A stretch of 64,000 nt of DNA from Ancistrus triradiatus (GCA_025084515.1 JAJAGP010000098.1:782432-846431); one strand, 5' to 3'. Counted from the stretch's first letter, positions 31,978 to 43,650 are shown. A program made the numbers and translations. The notes: generated by a model from the sequence alone, not told the origin.

Positions 31978-33690
31978 TACAGTGGTGCTTGAAAGTTTGT
32001 GAACCCTTTAGAATTTTCTATATTTCTGCATAAATATGAGCTAAAACATCATCAGATTTTCACACAAGTCCTAAAAGTAGATAAAGAGAACCCAGTTACA
32101 CAAATGAGACAAAATGTCAGTCTCTCTGGACCTGGCCCCCACCCACCTCGTTCCTGATACCTCCCTCTCTTCCTCCCCTCCCCAACTTGTCTCCGCCCAA
32201 TTTTTCTCCCCACCCTCCTGCTCACAGCGAATTCGCGAGTAGACCACTCCCCCACTCTCCCTTCCTACCGGGAATCCGCCCTGTGGATTCTGGGTCGCCG
32301 CCCTTGTGTGCTGCCGAACACCCAATCGACAGCCCCAGTTACTACACCTACCGAAGCCTCCCGCTCCCAGCACACCTGCCGGGCGAACCCCGCGAAGACC
32401 CCCACGTGATGCATCGCGCTCGACTTAGCGATCCCGCGCCAGCCAGCGCGACCACCTCATTCTCGCAGCCAATGTGACGCGTCAGCCCCGGTCTAGGGGT
32501 GGGGCAGAGGGCAGGAGAAGAGGAGACAAGATGTTGAAGGTCAAGAGCCATAGAGCGAGAGGCCCCGGAGAAGAAGACTGAATGGAAAGGAGAGAGAGGG
32601 CAGTACTAACGGGGGAAGTTTAGTGAGTGGCAACGATGGACCCTTTGCCTTCAGTATTGCTGTGACCCCCCTGTGTAGCTACACTGCAGTAAACGTTTCT
32701 GTAGCTGTGGTCAGTCCTTCTAGGAACGTATATCCAGAACGGCCAGCACGAGCCGGAACGGGACATGTCGACAGGGGGATGAGAACAGAGGAGGCGACAC
32801 CTGCCAGAGATCCGGAGACGCACAAGCGCGCGTAGAAGCCGCGGGGTAGTAAGAGTGAGACGCCGGTCAGTAGGAGAGAAGAGAACGGAGAGAAGGCGAA
32901 AAACAAGCAGGGGTGTCCTACATAGTGCTCCACTTCAGGTCCTTCCACAGCATTTCCATGGATTAAGGTCAGGACTTGGTTTGTCCAGTGATCATAGCTG
33001 GCAGACGATGAGCAGCAATGTTCTTTTTGGAGAGCAGTGGCTTCTCCTTGCAGCCCTGCCAGCACCACATGTGTTCAAGGTGTTCTTCTGATGGTGGCAT
33101 CATGAACATTAACATTACCAATGTGAGAGAGGCCTTCAGTTGCTTAGAAGTTACCCCGGGTCCTTTGGACCTCAACCACTATTACAACCTTGCTCTGGAT
33201 GATCTTTGTTGGTCGACCCACTCTGGGAGCGGTAACAATGGTCTTCAATTTTCTCATGTATACCCAATCTGTCTGACCTGTGGATTGGTGGAGTCAAAAC
33301 TCTTTAGAGATGGTTTTGTAACCTTGCCAAGCCTGATGGCATCAACACTCTTTTTATGAAGCTCCTAGAAATCTCCTTTGTTCGTACGTGTTGTGAAGAG
33401 CAGGACTTTGATAGATCCTTGTTTTTAAATAAAAAGGGGGCCCCCTCACACCTGATTGGCATCCCATGATTGAAAAACACCTGAGTTCCCAATTCACATT
33501 AAAAGTAAATGAATCCTAGAGGTTCCACATACTTTTGCCACTCACTAATATGTAATACTGGATTATTTTCCTCAAAAAAATAAATGACCAAGTATAACAT
33601 TTTGTCTATTGTGTAATGGGTGATCTGATCGACTTTAGGACTTGTGTTGAAAAAATCTGATGGATGTTTTAGCTCCTATTTAGGCAGAAA
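31978..33690 (-). mobile_element. Tc1-like element, family C, deleted and rearranged
   Basis: The left end is intact: TA at 31978 followed by CAGTGGTGCTTGAAAGTTTG. The right end stops at 33690 within the subterminal region, before the terminal repeat. Recognisable family C segments are 31978-32125, about 32628-32715 and 32925-33690. The DDE-encoding middle is missing: CAGGACTTGG jumps to the HTH-linker part, GAGCAGCAATGTTCTTTTTG. Two CpG-rich non-Tc1 blocks interrupt it. The transposase sense is minus, and no usable frame remains. Confidence 0.88.
32126..32627. other. CpG-rich foreign segment inside Tc1-C
   Basis: About 500 bp with no Tc1 likeness replace the expected subterminal sequence. 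It is markedly CpG-dense (CATCGCGCTCGACTTAGCGA, CAGCGCGACC) in a CpG-poor region. It contains CCAAT at 32469, the palindrome TGACGCGTCA at 32475, and CACGTG at 32403. Frames of up to 100 codons on both strands are Pro/Ser or Gly/Arg-rich and look composition-driven. A second, shorter block of similar composition lies at about 32722-32915. The origin could be a captured promoter, a retroelement fragment or a rearrangement. Confidence 0.6.
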
Positions 33691-34788
33691 GGAAACTAGT
33701 CTGTGGTCCCTCAGGCCCCAGGACCACTGTGTCACTCAGAAGACTTCACGACCCGTTCCGCCCGAAAGAGTGATGTGGAGCTTCAGATCGGCACACCTGC
33801 AGTAGTCACCCACTATCACCACCCCCCATGCGGTTCCACACTACGACTACACTCCGGTGGTCCTGGTCTTAACCAAACCCAGACCTGTGGTTGTTGCATC
33901 GACCGCTGACTGGAAGTTTCGGAGCACACGGATTGCAGCCTGGTCACCGCGGTGACATAGACTTCATGTTGTATTGACGCGCTTTACGTGTTCCCGAGGG
34001 GTGTTCCCGGTTAGAACAATCGAATCATAACAATGAAAACATTGTAAACAGGACAATCGTAAAACAGGTAAACTACCTTATTACACATACGGTATGGTTC
34101 CAGGGTTCGACCTACTACCAGTAGAGCCCTGCGTGTGATGGGCCCAATATTAAGATCTTTACAATGGGTCCTCCGACACACACAATGACAGGGGCACTCC
34201 TGTCATCTTGGCCTGTTCACCCTGTTCCTTTTCGAAGAAGTGCAGAAGTGTCTCTCTAACTGTAGTTTTCACACTGTACCACTGTAGAAGGGTAAACCTT
34301 AGCATCCCGATGAAGTTCCCAGATGCTGCCTCAATTCTCAAGTGTAAGGGGAGGTGGGAACAATAAATACTTCTACTGAGGGCCTATATAGATGTTTCTT
34401 GTGATTTTTTTCAGTTTTTAATATTGCATACAGATTGCTGGCTGATTCTAATAAGAAGACTGAGAAATAATTATACAGACTTTATATTTATCAGTTGTGC
34501 AAAGTATAAAAATATATAAAAAGGTCGATGGTAGCACCAACCAGTGTGAGACATATGAAGGGGGGGATGCAGTATTCAAACTTAAAACAATTATTTTGCA
34601 CCTCTAAATGTTCTTCATGCATTTTACTATGTATAATTGAGTATTATACCATAATGTATAATTTAATATTTATTATAGTTATGTTTACAATGATGATTAT
34701 TGTCGACACAAAAGAGGGGACGGGGGTTTTTCCGCCCGGACTTTTCAGACGTTTGATATAGTTAATTCACTATAGTTAATCTCCCTCC
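33691..34788. other. No recognisable feature
   Basis: Unique-looking. The section 34380-34700 is AT-rich. Confidence 0.4.
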
Positions 34789-34789
34789 T

Positions 34790-34970
34790 TTTCCTGGCAG
34801 ACCAAAGAGATGTGGTTCCCTGCTGATTCTTGGTTCATCTTAAAGTTTTCTCCTCATGATGTTTGAGTTTTTATTTGCAAATGTTGGCCGAGGCTTGGTG
34901 GTTATGGCGTTTAGAGCTGCTTTGAGGCAGCATGCTTGTGCAAACTGCTGTATGAATACATTTACATCTG
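34790..34970 (+). repeat. Dispersed repeat R, diverged
   Basis: GCTGATTCTTGGTTCATCTT, AAAGTTTTCTCCTCATGATG, TTTGAGTTTTTATTTGC and GAGCTGCTTTGAGGCAGC follow R-family order, with the core itself damaged. Confidence 0.55.
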
Positions 34971-36195
34971 AAATCTAAACCAAACGAGGTCCTTCGCCAT
35001 ACCAAGGCCGCTGGAGGTCATCTATATACCTGCTCCACTTCCTTGACTCATCTGGAATCACTTGGTGCGGGAACTCCTGGAAATTCCCACTTCCAGTATC
35101 TTCTACGTATAGTATAAACAGTTACAGTTCAACTAAATCTGTTTCATTCTCTCAAGACTCAGAGCATGCTGCACTGAACATCTACACAATTCTGCTCACC
35201 GTCCGTGACGTTCAGCTAGACTCTCACAAACTCCTCCTGTCTTCTCTCACCCAGACAGGTTCGCCATTTGAGCCCGGTTCTTGGAGTTTTGCCACTTGTC
35301 ACTTCCGTCTTTGGCTAAAGCTTCTTTGCGACAGTGCAAGACAGTTGTTGCAGTTCAATACATTTTTTCGACCCATGTGCGCTCATACAGCTGTTATTAT
35401 ATCTTAATGACTAGCACCTGGTATTGACTCAGTAACAGAATTGTCCCTACAGCCTATAAATGCAGGAACATTCACATTTAGCGAAGAAAGATGGAATCTC
35501 GTGAGCCATTTTCCAAAGATACAAAAAGTGCTGTGCCCCTTGTGGTCTCTTGCTGGCCACTCGTGCGCTCTATCGCACCCAAACTTTTCTTTGGCAAAAA
35601 TGTCAAGAGCGGCGTCCCAAAGGCGGGAGCCGAGGCTCTAAGAAAACTGAATTTGGAAAAAAATGTTAAACAGAGTCCAAAATAGAACCCAAGAGCCCGA
35701 AGGGTAATGAAGGTCTGGGTGTAGTGTTTTCCCCTCACTCAAACTCACACCCTGGCTTGATCTATGACTGCCATAGCTTTTCTGACTGAGTGGTGCTACT
35801 GGTGGCGCTGGATCACAGTGGTATGATCCCGAGTGCCAGCTGGCACTCCGTCTAAGGGTGGTGTGTGTGTGCTAGCGTGTTTGAACTGCATGGACAGTCC
35901 TCGGCAGTGCCCCTGACACTTTGAGCCATGTCAGATCATGTGAATGAAACTGTCATCGACATGTCACGGCGGTTACCAGATCAGAGAGCGAACCAAGCAT
36001 GTCCAGTGCAGTGTGGAAAAGAGCCTTGGATAAACTGTGGGTTTAAGTCGCTCGTTCGTCTCTCACATGACTTGAGAATGCGAAAAATATTGGAAACGCC
36101 ACATGAAAGCAGGGCTTAACTTTAAGTGCGATTACAAACCCAAATAATATGATGTGTGTTTAATGTGAGAATTCGCCATGCTTGGAAAGATGCTT
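34971..36195. other. No recognisable gene
   Basis: Three frames overlap at 35441-35738 on both strands, which argues for chance. Nothing else was recognised. Confidence 0.4.
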
Positions 36196-36198
36196 TCA

Positions 36199-36810
36199 GA
36201 AGAGCTCCAGGATCGAGCTGTGGAAAGTTAGAAACAGATTTCGGAGGCTTTAACTATCCCTCAATGTAACTTTCGGAGCCTCATTAAGAAGTGAAGGTGT
36301 ATGGTGCCATCAACCAGTGGTTAAGGTACTGGATTATAGACCAGAAGGTTCAGTGTTCAAATCCCACCTCTGCCAAGCTGCCACTGTTGGGTCTTTGAGC
36401 AAGATCCTTAACCCATAATTGCTTGGATTGTATCAGCTGTAAGTCTTTCTGGATAAGGGTGCCACTTTGAGTCTCATTTCAAAGGTGTTATGGTCAGATG
36501 GGACTAAGACTAAGACATGGTGGTGGCAGCATTTGTTGTTGGGTATTCCTCTGTAGCTGGGACTGGGCATGTGGTGAGGATTGATGGTTAAATAACTGCT
36601 GCCACATACACGCCCATGCTTGGGGAATGATTGTGACCCTGTGCTGTACAGCTGCAGATGGGCAGGTGGATCACCTTCCAACACAATAGCTGACAGTTTC
36701 TTACCATTATCGATTACAAATGCCCCCATATATGCAGCAAACATGTGGTTGGATGAACACTAGGATGGAGCTCCTTCCATGGCCTCACCAATCGCCTCTC
36801 TGGGAAGTCC
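36199..36810 (+). pseudogene. Tc1-like transposase relic (family D), split by a SINE
   Basis: The left piece (36199-36310) encodes HTH-like words EELQDRAVES, ALTIPQC and RSLIKK with stops between them. After the SINE, 36481-36600 encodes VLWSDGTK, the first catalytic Asp region with the usual DET changed to DGT, then HGGGS-like and AGTGHVVRIDG-like words. Near 36777, PWPHQSP corresponds to the WPSQSP motif that precedes the last catalytic residue. Large parts are deleted. No terminal repeats were found. Confidence 0.75.
36312..36470 (+). mobile_element. SINE inserted into Tc1-D
   Basis: CCAGTGGTTAAGGTACTGGA (A-box region), AAGGTTCAGTGTTCAAATCC (B-box), CTGCCAAGCTGCCACTGTTG, CTTTGAGCAAGATCCTTAAC, GTATCAGCTGTAAGTCTTTC and TGGATAAGGGTGCC. 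The word GGTGCCA occurs on both sides (36303 and 36468) and may be a short target duplication, although it could be coincidence. Confidence 0.88.
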
Positions 36811-37050
36811 TGAAGTTCAGACGTAGCTCTTCAGCTCCTCCTGTCCTCAAAGAACTGTACGATTTCTTTAAAATGGTTTATTATAAGGAATTTAGCACTA
36901 TTACTGTATGCAATGCTGGCTAATTTATTGGTGCTTGTAGGTTTTAGCTCAGCACTTTTGTTCCCGCAGCAACGCTGTGTTAAAGAGATGTAAAATGATA
37001 CTGGCATATAATCCCAGCCGTGTGTGGTCGGACTTTATATAGGCTGCGTA

Positions 37051-37087
<37 letters not shown>

Positions 37088-37524
37088 GTAATCAGGTTCG
37101 CTACTGTAATCTCTCAAGTAGTCAGCTAACCCTGTACGGAATGTGCACATGACTACTGGGAACGAGAAGAACCCCCCGCTACCACACACACATGCATATA
37201 AACAAATACACACTCCTGCCACATTCCCAGAATCAATCCCACATCAGTTGCAGTTACAAGGCAGTTATGAGGTTTTGGTGGGTTTAAATTTGTGCAACGT
37301 GTCGCGTTTCATTTGTTTACAATTCATCTTCTCGCTCTCGGCTCTTCCTTTAAGTGCTCCTTACATTTCCCCACTAATCCTTATCTGCCTTGCCCAATCC
37401 CTCCTCCTTCCTTCCTTCGCTCTTGGCTTGGATTGCTCCAAGCAGGAGTTCTGAGGCTTGTGGATCTGGATGGACCTATGTTTGATGGAACCCAAAGGTG
37501 CCATCAGCTTAGTGGGTTAGTGAG

Positions 37525-37565
<41 letters not shown>

Positions 37566-37860
37566 AGAGGTGTGAACATGCAGGACTTATTGCGACCAGG
37601 GGAACCCATGTGTCAGAGTTTTCCACAAGAAAAAGCGCGGGGCGGGTTAACTATTAAAGGTTAACCAGTTGTAATTGAGTAATTGACTGTGAATGAGGCA
37701 GCGGCAGTTTAAGGTGCTGCAGGACTGACTGGATTTTCTGTTCAGTTGCCAAATGAGCTCATGAGCAAGAGCGACTCACCACTGAGTCAGTACCTGAAAT
37801 GTATTTTAATGTAACATCACAAAATGTAACGCAGAATGAATGGTACTGGGTGAATCTATC
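36811..37860. other. Mostly unique sequence with two TG microsatellites
   Basis: (TG)16 at 37054-37085 and (GT)17 at 37527-37561. No gene was recognised. Frames at 37143-37657 are chance and microsatellite translations. Confidence 0.6.
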
Positions 37861-37861
37861 A

Positions 37862-37975
37862 CCTTTAATACACTGTAATCCAAAGCGACTTACTTCTGAG
37901 CTATATAGTTAAAGGTTAAGGGCTGAAGCGTGGCAGTTGGGATTTGAACTCACAGTCTTCTCATGTCCGGTCTCT
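37862..37975 (-). mobile_element. SINE relic
   Basis: On the plus strand AATCCAAAGCGACTTACTTC (reverse of the tail GTAAGTCGCT), GTTAAAGGTTAAGGGCTGAA and TGGGATTTGAACTCACAGTC (B-box reversed). The 5' end is lost. Confidence 0.7.
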
Positions 37976-38630
37976 GGAGAGCTGTGTTTCGTGTTGGCCA
38001 GGTTCTGGTCACAGCGAAATTCCGTACTAGGGTTGGCAGGGTGCTGGCCTGGTGAGGAGCCCTGCCACTGGTTCCCATCCCAACTCACTGACCAATCACC
38101 ATCACCTCATGAGTAGCTCCTGTATTTTCAGTCTGCCTCTCCGCTGGCAGTCTTTTCATACTTGGAACTAGACTGAGTAAAAACGTGTTGTTTATCTTCA
38201 CGTTCCTTAACCCTCTGTTGTTCCTTCTCCTCCTCAGAAACCACAGAGCCATTTTACTTGCTTGTAAAATGTTCAGTTTCAGGACGATGTTGATAAAAAT
38301 AAGAGTAATATTATTAATATTAACAAATTCACTTCATTTAAAAGCGTAAACTTGATTTGTAATTGGATCGACCTCCAAAATCAAATGATAGTGTTCATGC
38401 TTTGAAGAAAAGTTTCAGCTCTTGTATGGGACGGTGAAACTCTTTGTGCACCTTTCTTTTTGTGTTTGTACTCTATATCGGCGTTTGCATTTTTCTGTGA
38501 GCAGCAAAAGGGTGTCTTCATTTTGGTTCAGCGAAATTCAAAATTAACGCTGCTTTTTCATGTTGTGTTCGAAATGTAATGGCCTTAAAACAAGATCCAG
38601 ATAATGGACAAAGATAATGCTACCCATACT
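37976..38630. other. No recognisable feature
   Basis: AT-rich in the second half. No gene or repeat was recognised. Confidence 0.4.
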
Positions 38631-38811
38631 GGGACTGGTGACCTAGCAGTTAAGGTCTTGGACTATGGACCACAAGGCCTAGGGTTCAAATCCCACCTCT
38701 GCCAAGCTCCCACTGTTGGGTCCTTGAGCAAGGCCCTGATTGGATTATAAGACTGTATCAGTTGTAAATCGCTCTGGATAAGAGCGTCTACTAAAGGACA
38801 TGAATGTAAAT
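38631..38811 (+). mobile_element. tRNA-derived SINE, nearly complete
   Basis: A young-looking copy: GGGACTGGTGACCTAGCAGT start, A-box region ACCTAGCAGTTAAGG, perfect B-box GGTTCAAATCC at 38683-38693, CTCTGCCAAGCTCCCACTGT, CCTTGAGCAAGGCCCTGATT, GTATCAGTTGTAAATCGCTC and TGGATAAGAGCGTCTACTAA. It is a useful reference for the other copies. A short internal deletion lies after CCCTGATT. Confidence 0.93.
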
Positions 38812-39248
38812 TTGGCTTAGGAGTTGTAGGTCTGGGCTTGCAGCTACATCGCATAGCGATTATTGTAGTTACATGTAAGATAAGAAATCCTTGGAGAAAA
38901 GCTGGATGTGCCATCTCACAACGCTGCCCCTGAGAGACCTTAACAGTTTTGTTTTTGGAGAGGTCTTGTGTTTACTGAAGCTCCCCGTAACGTTGCAGCT
39001 AATCCATAATGGAATTATTACATTGGATAATCCTCACCTGAGATTAACGGGTACTGTGTGGTAACCAATGTGGTTCTACCAATGGCATTTGAGCGATCTG
39101 TTACTAAGCAGCTGGGGAGAGAAGAACGAGTGGTGGGTCACATGACCAGGGTCGATACAGGCCACAATATCCTACACACAGAAGAAGTGTATTAGATACC
39201 ACAGACACTCTGGGTCTTGTGATACAGGAATGAGGCAGGTGCAGATAG

Positions 39249-39250
<2 letters not shown>

Positions 39251-39310
<60 letters not shown>
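39251..39310. repeat. (GT)30 microsatellite
   Basis: Sixty uninterrupted bases of GT, the longest pure dinucleotide run in the window. The 38.8-39.25 kb sequence before it is unremarkable. Confidence 0.98.
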
Positions 39311-39314
<4 letters not shown>

Positions 39315-39437
39315 CAGTCACAGCAGCTGGACATTCCTGCACATGATCACTGAAGTAGATTCACATAATTAACTCGGTGCTCATGGAAATAGTCTTATTA
39401 ATCACTAGCAGTTTAATAGATCCAAAATACAGCCACT

Positions 39438-39844
39438 TAAAATAGACAAAAAAGTATTTAGTCAGCCACTGATTGTGCAAGTTCTCCTACTTAGAAAGAT
39501 GAGAGAGGTCTGTAATTTTCATCATAGGTACACTTCAACTATCAGAGACAAAATGAGAAACAATATCCAGGAAATCACATTGTAGGATTTTTAAAGAATT
39601 TAATTGTAAATCATGGTGGAAAATAAGTATTTGGTCAGTAACAAAAGTTCAACTCAATACTTTGTAACATAACCTTTGTTGGCAATGACAGAAGTCTTCA
39701 CCAGGTTGGCACACACTGTAGCTGGTATTTTGGCCCATTCCTCCATGCAGATCTCCTCTAGAGCAGTGATGTTCTCGTTCATCTTTCAAAGTAGGAGAAC
39801 TTGCACAATCAGTGGCTGACTAAATACTTTTTTGCCCCACTGTA
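39438..39844 (-). mobile_element. MITE-like deletion derivative of Tc1-B
   Basis: Both termini are present: AAAAAAGTATTTAGTCAGCC near 39448 and the inverted GGCTGACTAAATACTTTTTT near 39814, ending CCCCACTGTA at 39844. Only about 400 bp remain. The interior holds the 3' part of the transposase region in reverse (CACCAGGTTGGCACACACTG, CCATGCAGATCTCCTCTAGA), joined directly to the right terminus. This is a short form that could have been mobilised in trans. Confidence 0.9.
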
Positions 39845-40227
39845 TAAATCATACCATGAGTAGAAATATCGTGATGTGCCTTATTAAGGACAGCTATGTT
39901 TTGTGTTTTGTGTGGAAAGTGGTCGGTGAGATGGGTTTGACATCTTGATTGCTTTATTTTTTGTAATAAAACATGTGAACACTGTCATTTGTGTCCTGTA
40001 AAGTTTAAAGTACCTGTACTGTAAAGTACCGCACTATTATCTGAAGATGGTATGAAAAACATCAATACTGCCCAACCCAACTCAGTAGTGAGTTGTAATA
40101 AAGAATGTAGCCTTCTGGGAAGAACCATTCCATCAAGGCCCAGTTGGAACTGCCCCAGTCATCTGTATATGTTCTAATTGTGAAATGAAACATCTAGGAG
40201 CAACAACAGCTCACATGTCAAGTCACA

Positions 40228-40480
40228 CAAGCTCAGAGAGTGAGACTAAAAATCATCAGTCTTAGTTGCAACACTTGCTATTGAGTTCCAGAACTCCATC
40301 CACAAAATGCTTTTCAGGAACTTCATGAGTTGGGCTTCCATGGCCAAGCAGGTGAGCCCAAGCCTTAGGTCACCATGTGCAATGCCAAACGTCTGCTGAA
40401 TGGTGCAAGGGTCCATCACTGAACTCTGGACCAGTAGTAAAAACATTCTCTGGAGTTCTTCTGGCAGTTTGAGGGACGAC
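40228..40480 (+). pseudogene. Tc1-like transposase relic (family E)
   Basis: CATGAGTTGGGCTTCCATGG, CCAAGCAGGTGAGCCCAAGC, CTTAGGTCACCATGTGCAAT and CATCACTGAACTCTGGACCA follow a transposase family whose intact members read ARSLRSPCAMPN-like words here. The downstream CTCTGGAGTTCTTCTGGCAG and ACGACTCTGGGTTTGGTGGA correspond to the DDE part with deletions. There are frameshifts throughout and no terminal repeats. Confidence 0.7.
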
Positions 40481-41325
40481 TCTGGGTTTGGTGGAAGACT
40501 GGATATAGGAGCAAATGCACAATACCAAAAGTAAAGTTTGGTAGAGGATGCTGGATTTCAGTCCAATTCCAAAGTCATGTTCTGAAATCAATTTCATATT
40601 ACCGTCCATAATTTCAAAGGAGCGACGCATGAATGTGTTCTTTTGACCATGTAGTCAGCTTTGAAACCCATGTTTTTTAATTAAATGCACTGTGGATTCA
40701 GTCACACGCCCATCCCTCCCACTCAGACACAGCCCGAGTGGTTTTTGGACCTTCTGACAGACCTTCCAGTAATAATCCGACCCGCGAGTCCTCACTCCTG
40801 TTTGTTACATCTGGGGTTCCAGTAACGTTTTTGTCACCACGCCGTCTGACCGCTAAATTAAACCATGGACAATTACGGGAAAACAAACAGACAGAATGAA
40901 AGTGGATTTACCAAACACTCCCGTGGTTCCACATGAGAGTAATTTTGGCCCCTGGTTAACCTCAGTCACCCAGAGCGAGGTTCGGATTAGCCTAAGTGGC
41001 CCCGTGTTTGTGAAACCTGACGAGGCTGAGTCGGCTTTGCTGCGCTGAAGCTTCCGGAGGTCTAGAATGAACAGAATGTCAGGGAAGCAAGAACAGGAAC
41101 TGAGTACAGATAAGACCGAACAGTTTTCAGTATGTGTATGTGGGAAAGAAATGTCTTACTGAAATTGATTATTTACCTTCTAGCATTCAGGATGTTTTTA
41201 AACGGCTGTTGTTCTAGTGTGGACACCAGTGCATGAACCAATCAGCTAAAACATGACCAGCTGGTCTCCAACCCTGTTTAGGTAGGTGGTACTTTGGGAT
41301 GAATTCATAATTTGATGTAATTTTC
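40481..41325. other. No recognised gene; family E likeness fades by ~40640
   Basis: AGTAAAGTTTGGTAGAGGATG near 40529 may still be the GGG-rich part of the family E transposase. Beyond 40650 the sequence is unique-looking. Confidence 0.4.
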
Positions 41326-41329
41326 CAAA

Positions 41330-41690
41330 CCTTTTTTCCAATTTTGGTGTGGTTTGGTGTGACTCAGTGTGGTCTTCTGCTGCTGTAGCCCATCTGAGCA
41401 ATTGTAACGAGTGGTCAATTGAGTTACTGTTGTCTTTCTATCCACACGAACCAGTCTGCATTCTCCTCTGACCTCTGGCATCAACAAATTTTCACCCAGA
41501 GATCTGCCCTCACTGGATATTTTCTATTTTTTGGACCATTCTCTGTAAAACCCTAGAGATGAAAATCCCAGTAGATCAGCAGATTCTGAAATACTCAGAG
41601 CAGCCCGTCCGGCACCAACGAATATGCCACGTTCAAAGTCACTTAAATCACCTTTCTTCCCAATGTGATGCTCAGTTTCTGTTATATGAG
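41330..41690 (+). repeat. Dispersed repeat X, best copy
   Basis: TGTGGTCTTCTGCTGCTGTA, GCCCATCTGAG, GAGTTACTGTTGTCTTTCTA, ATTCTCCTCTGACCTCTGGC, CTGCCCTCACTGGATATTTT, GACCATTCTCTGTAAAACCC, AATCCCAGTAGATCAGCAGA and GCCACGTTCAAAGTCACTTA: an abundant fish repeat with strong conservation. Its class is not certain to me. Confidence 0.8.
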
Positions 41691-41785
41691 TGGGTGATTA
41701 GATTGTATGTGCATCCAAAGTGCATTGACAGATCTTCTGTGTCTGGCTCTGAGGTTCCTCACACTTCAGGTCTAACCCACTTGGT

Positions 41786-41806
41786 GCACACACACACACA
41801 CACACA
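41786..41806. repeat. (CA)10 microsatellite
   Basis: Short pure CA run ending in CATACGCATACAGC. The following 350 bp show nothing recognisable. Confidence 0.95.
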
Positions 41807-42159
41807 TACGCATACAGCATATCAAAGACAGACAGCAGTTATACACTGAATGCCACAGAGCTGTAAAAACACACACCATCACCTCGTAAATCTCACCTCT
41901 CCAGACGCTCATACACACACAGATTTATAAAAGCCCTTCATGGCTAAAAATACAGCTACAGAGGAGGAATGACAATATTAGAGACACAGCAGAGGCGGCG
42001 AGGAGAGCGCCGGGTCACGCACATACATAACCCGAAAAATAATCAGACCCCGATTAGACACCACAGAGGCAGAGATAAAAAGGGTACAGAGAGAAGGGTT
42101 GTGACGCTACCAGAGATCAAATATTTGAGTGACTGGAGTCATCAGAGTCCATTCAGTTA

Positions 42160-42940
42160 AATGATTCGATCACTGATTCATTCATGGATTTGTTAGTGTG
42201 CAAGTTTTGCCTGAATGTCTGAGGCTAAAGACAAACAGCTTGAGTAAAAACTGCACATAACTGTTGCTAAACGCAATCAAATCTCAATCATGATGAAATG
42301 ATTCATTTGATTCAAATGCTGAATGATACAAGAACAAATCTCAGTCAATTCAAACACTGGCTCACTTAACGAAAGGCGAGTCTGGGTCAAGACAAAATGA
42401 TTCACTGGTTCAAATACTGAACCAAATGTTTCACACACTGAATAAGAGAAGAATCCATTTCAGTCATGATTCATTGATTTAAACACTGACCTGCTGAATG
42501 AGGATGAAGAGAATCTCACTCATCAATATGATTCACTGAATCTCACACACTGACCCACTGAACAAGACAAAAATAAATCCCAGTCATGATCAAATGATTC
42601 ACGGAATCAAACACTGCTACACTGAAAGAAATAGGAATGAATCTCAGTTGTGATCAGATGATTCACTGGTACAATCCCAGAAGGAAAGAATCAAGCTGAT
42701 GATAGAACTTCATGATTCACTGAATCATGCACGGACTCACTTAGTTGTGTGAATGGTAGTTGTGACCAAACGATTCACTCAGTCAGACACTTGTGTAATA
42801 AAAAAGACGCAAATTTTAGCATTAAGCAAATGATTCACTTACTGAACAACAGAAGAGCAAATTTTAGTCGTGACCAAAGAGAATGAATCAAAACGAAACC
42901 AAGACTGACCAAATGAGTCACTGAATCCCAAACGAAAATC
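42160..42940. repeat. Decayed second locus of the 64-bp minisatellite family
   Basis: ATGATTCACTGGTTCAAATA near 42397, ATGATTCACTGAATCTCACA near 42529, AATGATTCACGGAATCAAAC near 42593 and ATGATTCACTGGTACAATCC near 42659 recur about every 65 bp. CACTGACCCACTGAACAAGA and AAATCTCAGTC words match the 17.9-19.5 kb unit. Sequence identity between units is much lower than in the first locus, indicating an older array. Confidence 0.85.
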
Positions 42941-43650
42941 CACTCTGTGAGCCTGTCAGGCTGCTGGACGTGTGTATATGTACGTACGTGTTTTGTGCCT
43001 GTGGTTGCATGACTGTGTTTGTGTGTGCTCTATTTTAATTATTTCCATGCTGTACAGTAGGCCTTCAGTTCCTTAAACATTTTTTTCTTTCCTGGGTTTC
43101 CTTCCACACCCATCTGTGGGTCCATATGTGGGTTCTGAGTCACCACACACACATTACCTTCTAAATTTGGCCTGTAAATAATTACTGAAATTATTCTATG
43201 GAATTTAATTATTTTTAAACATTCACTCTTAGCATTAATGCCAGTTTTAGAAGTGAAGTGATTAATGGACGTTTTTAATTGCATTGGTTAACTGAATATT
43301 ATCCTGTTACAAGGTCCTTAACCCTCAGTTGCTTGAATTTTACCTTGTACGATTGTCGTAAGGGTGGGGTGCGGCAGTGCCATTACCACTAGGGGGCGGC
43401 AGGTATGAATTTTGCTGTGCTGCTGCGTCAGTACTCGAACGCTCACAGTACTACTGAACTACATGTCTACTGTTAGCGACTGAGCAATCAGCTCTGTATT
43501 GTTTGCAGCTGCCTGTGAAGGCATATAAGGCTGAACAAGTCATAGGTTCAGGGCTGTGATGCTAGTTCTATAAGGACGGTAATGGTAAGTGTTTGAAGAA
43601 ACGTGAAGCAAAGAAAAGAGAGGACCCTAAAATGAGAAAACAATTAGGAA
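42941..43650. other. No gene; SINE fragment at 43308-43365
   Basis: TACAAGGTCCTTAACCCTCA followed by GTTGCTTGAATTTTACCTTG is a middle fragment of the SINE body. Nothing else was recognised. Confidence 0.5.
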
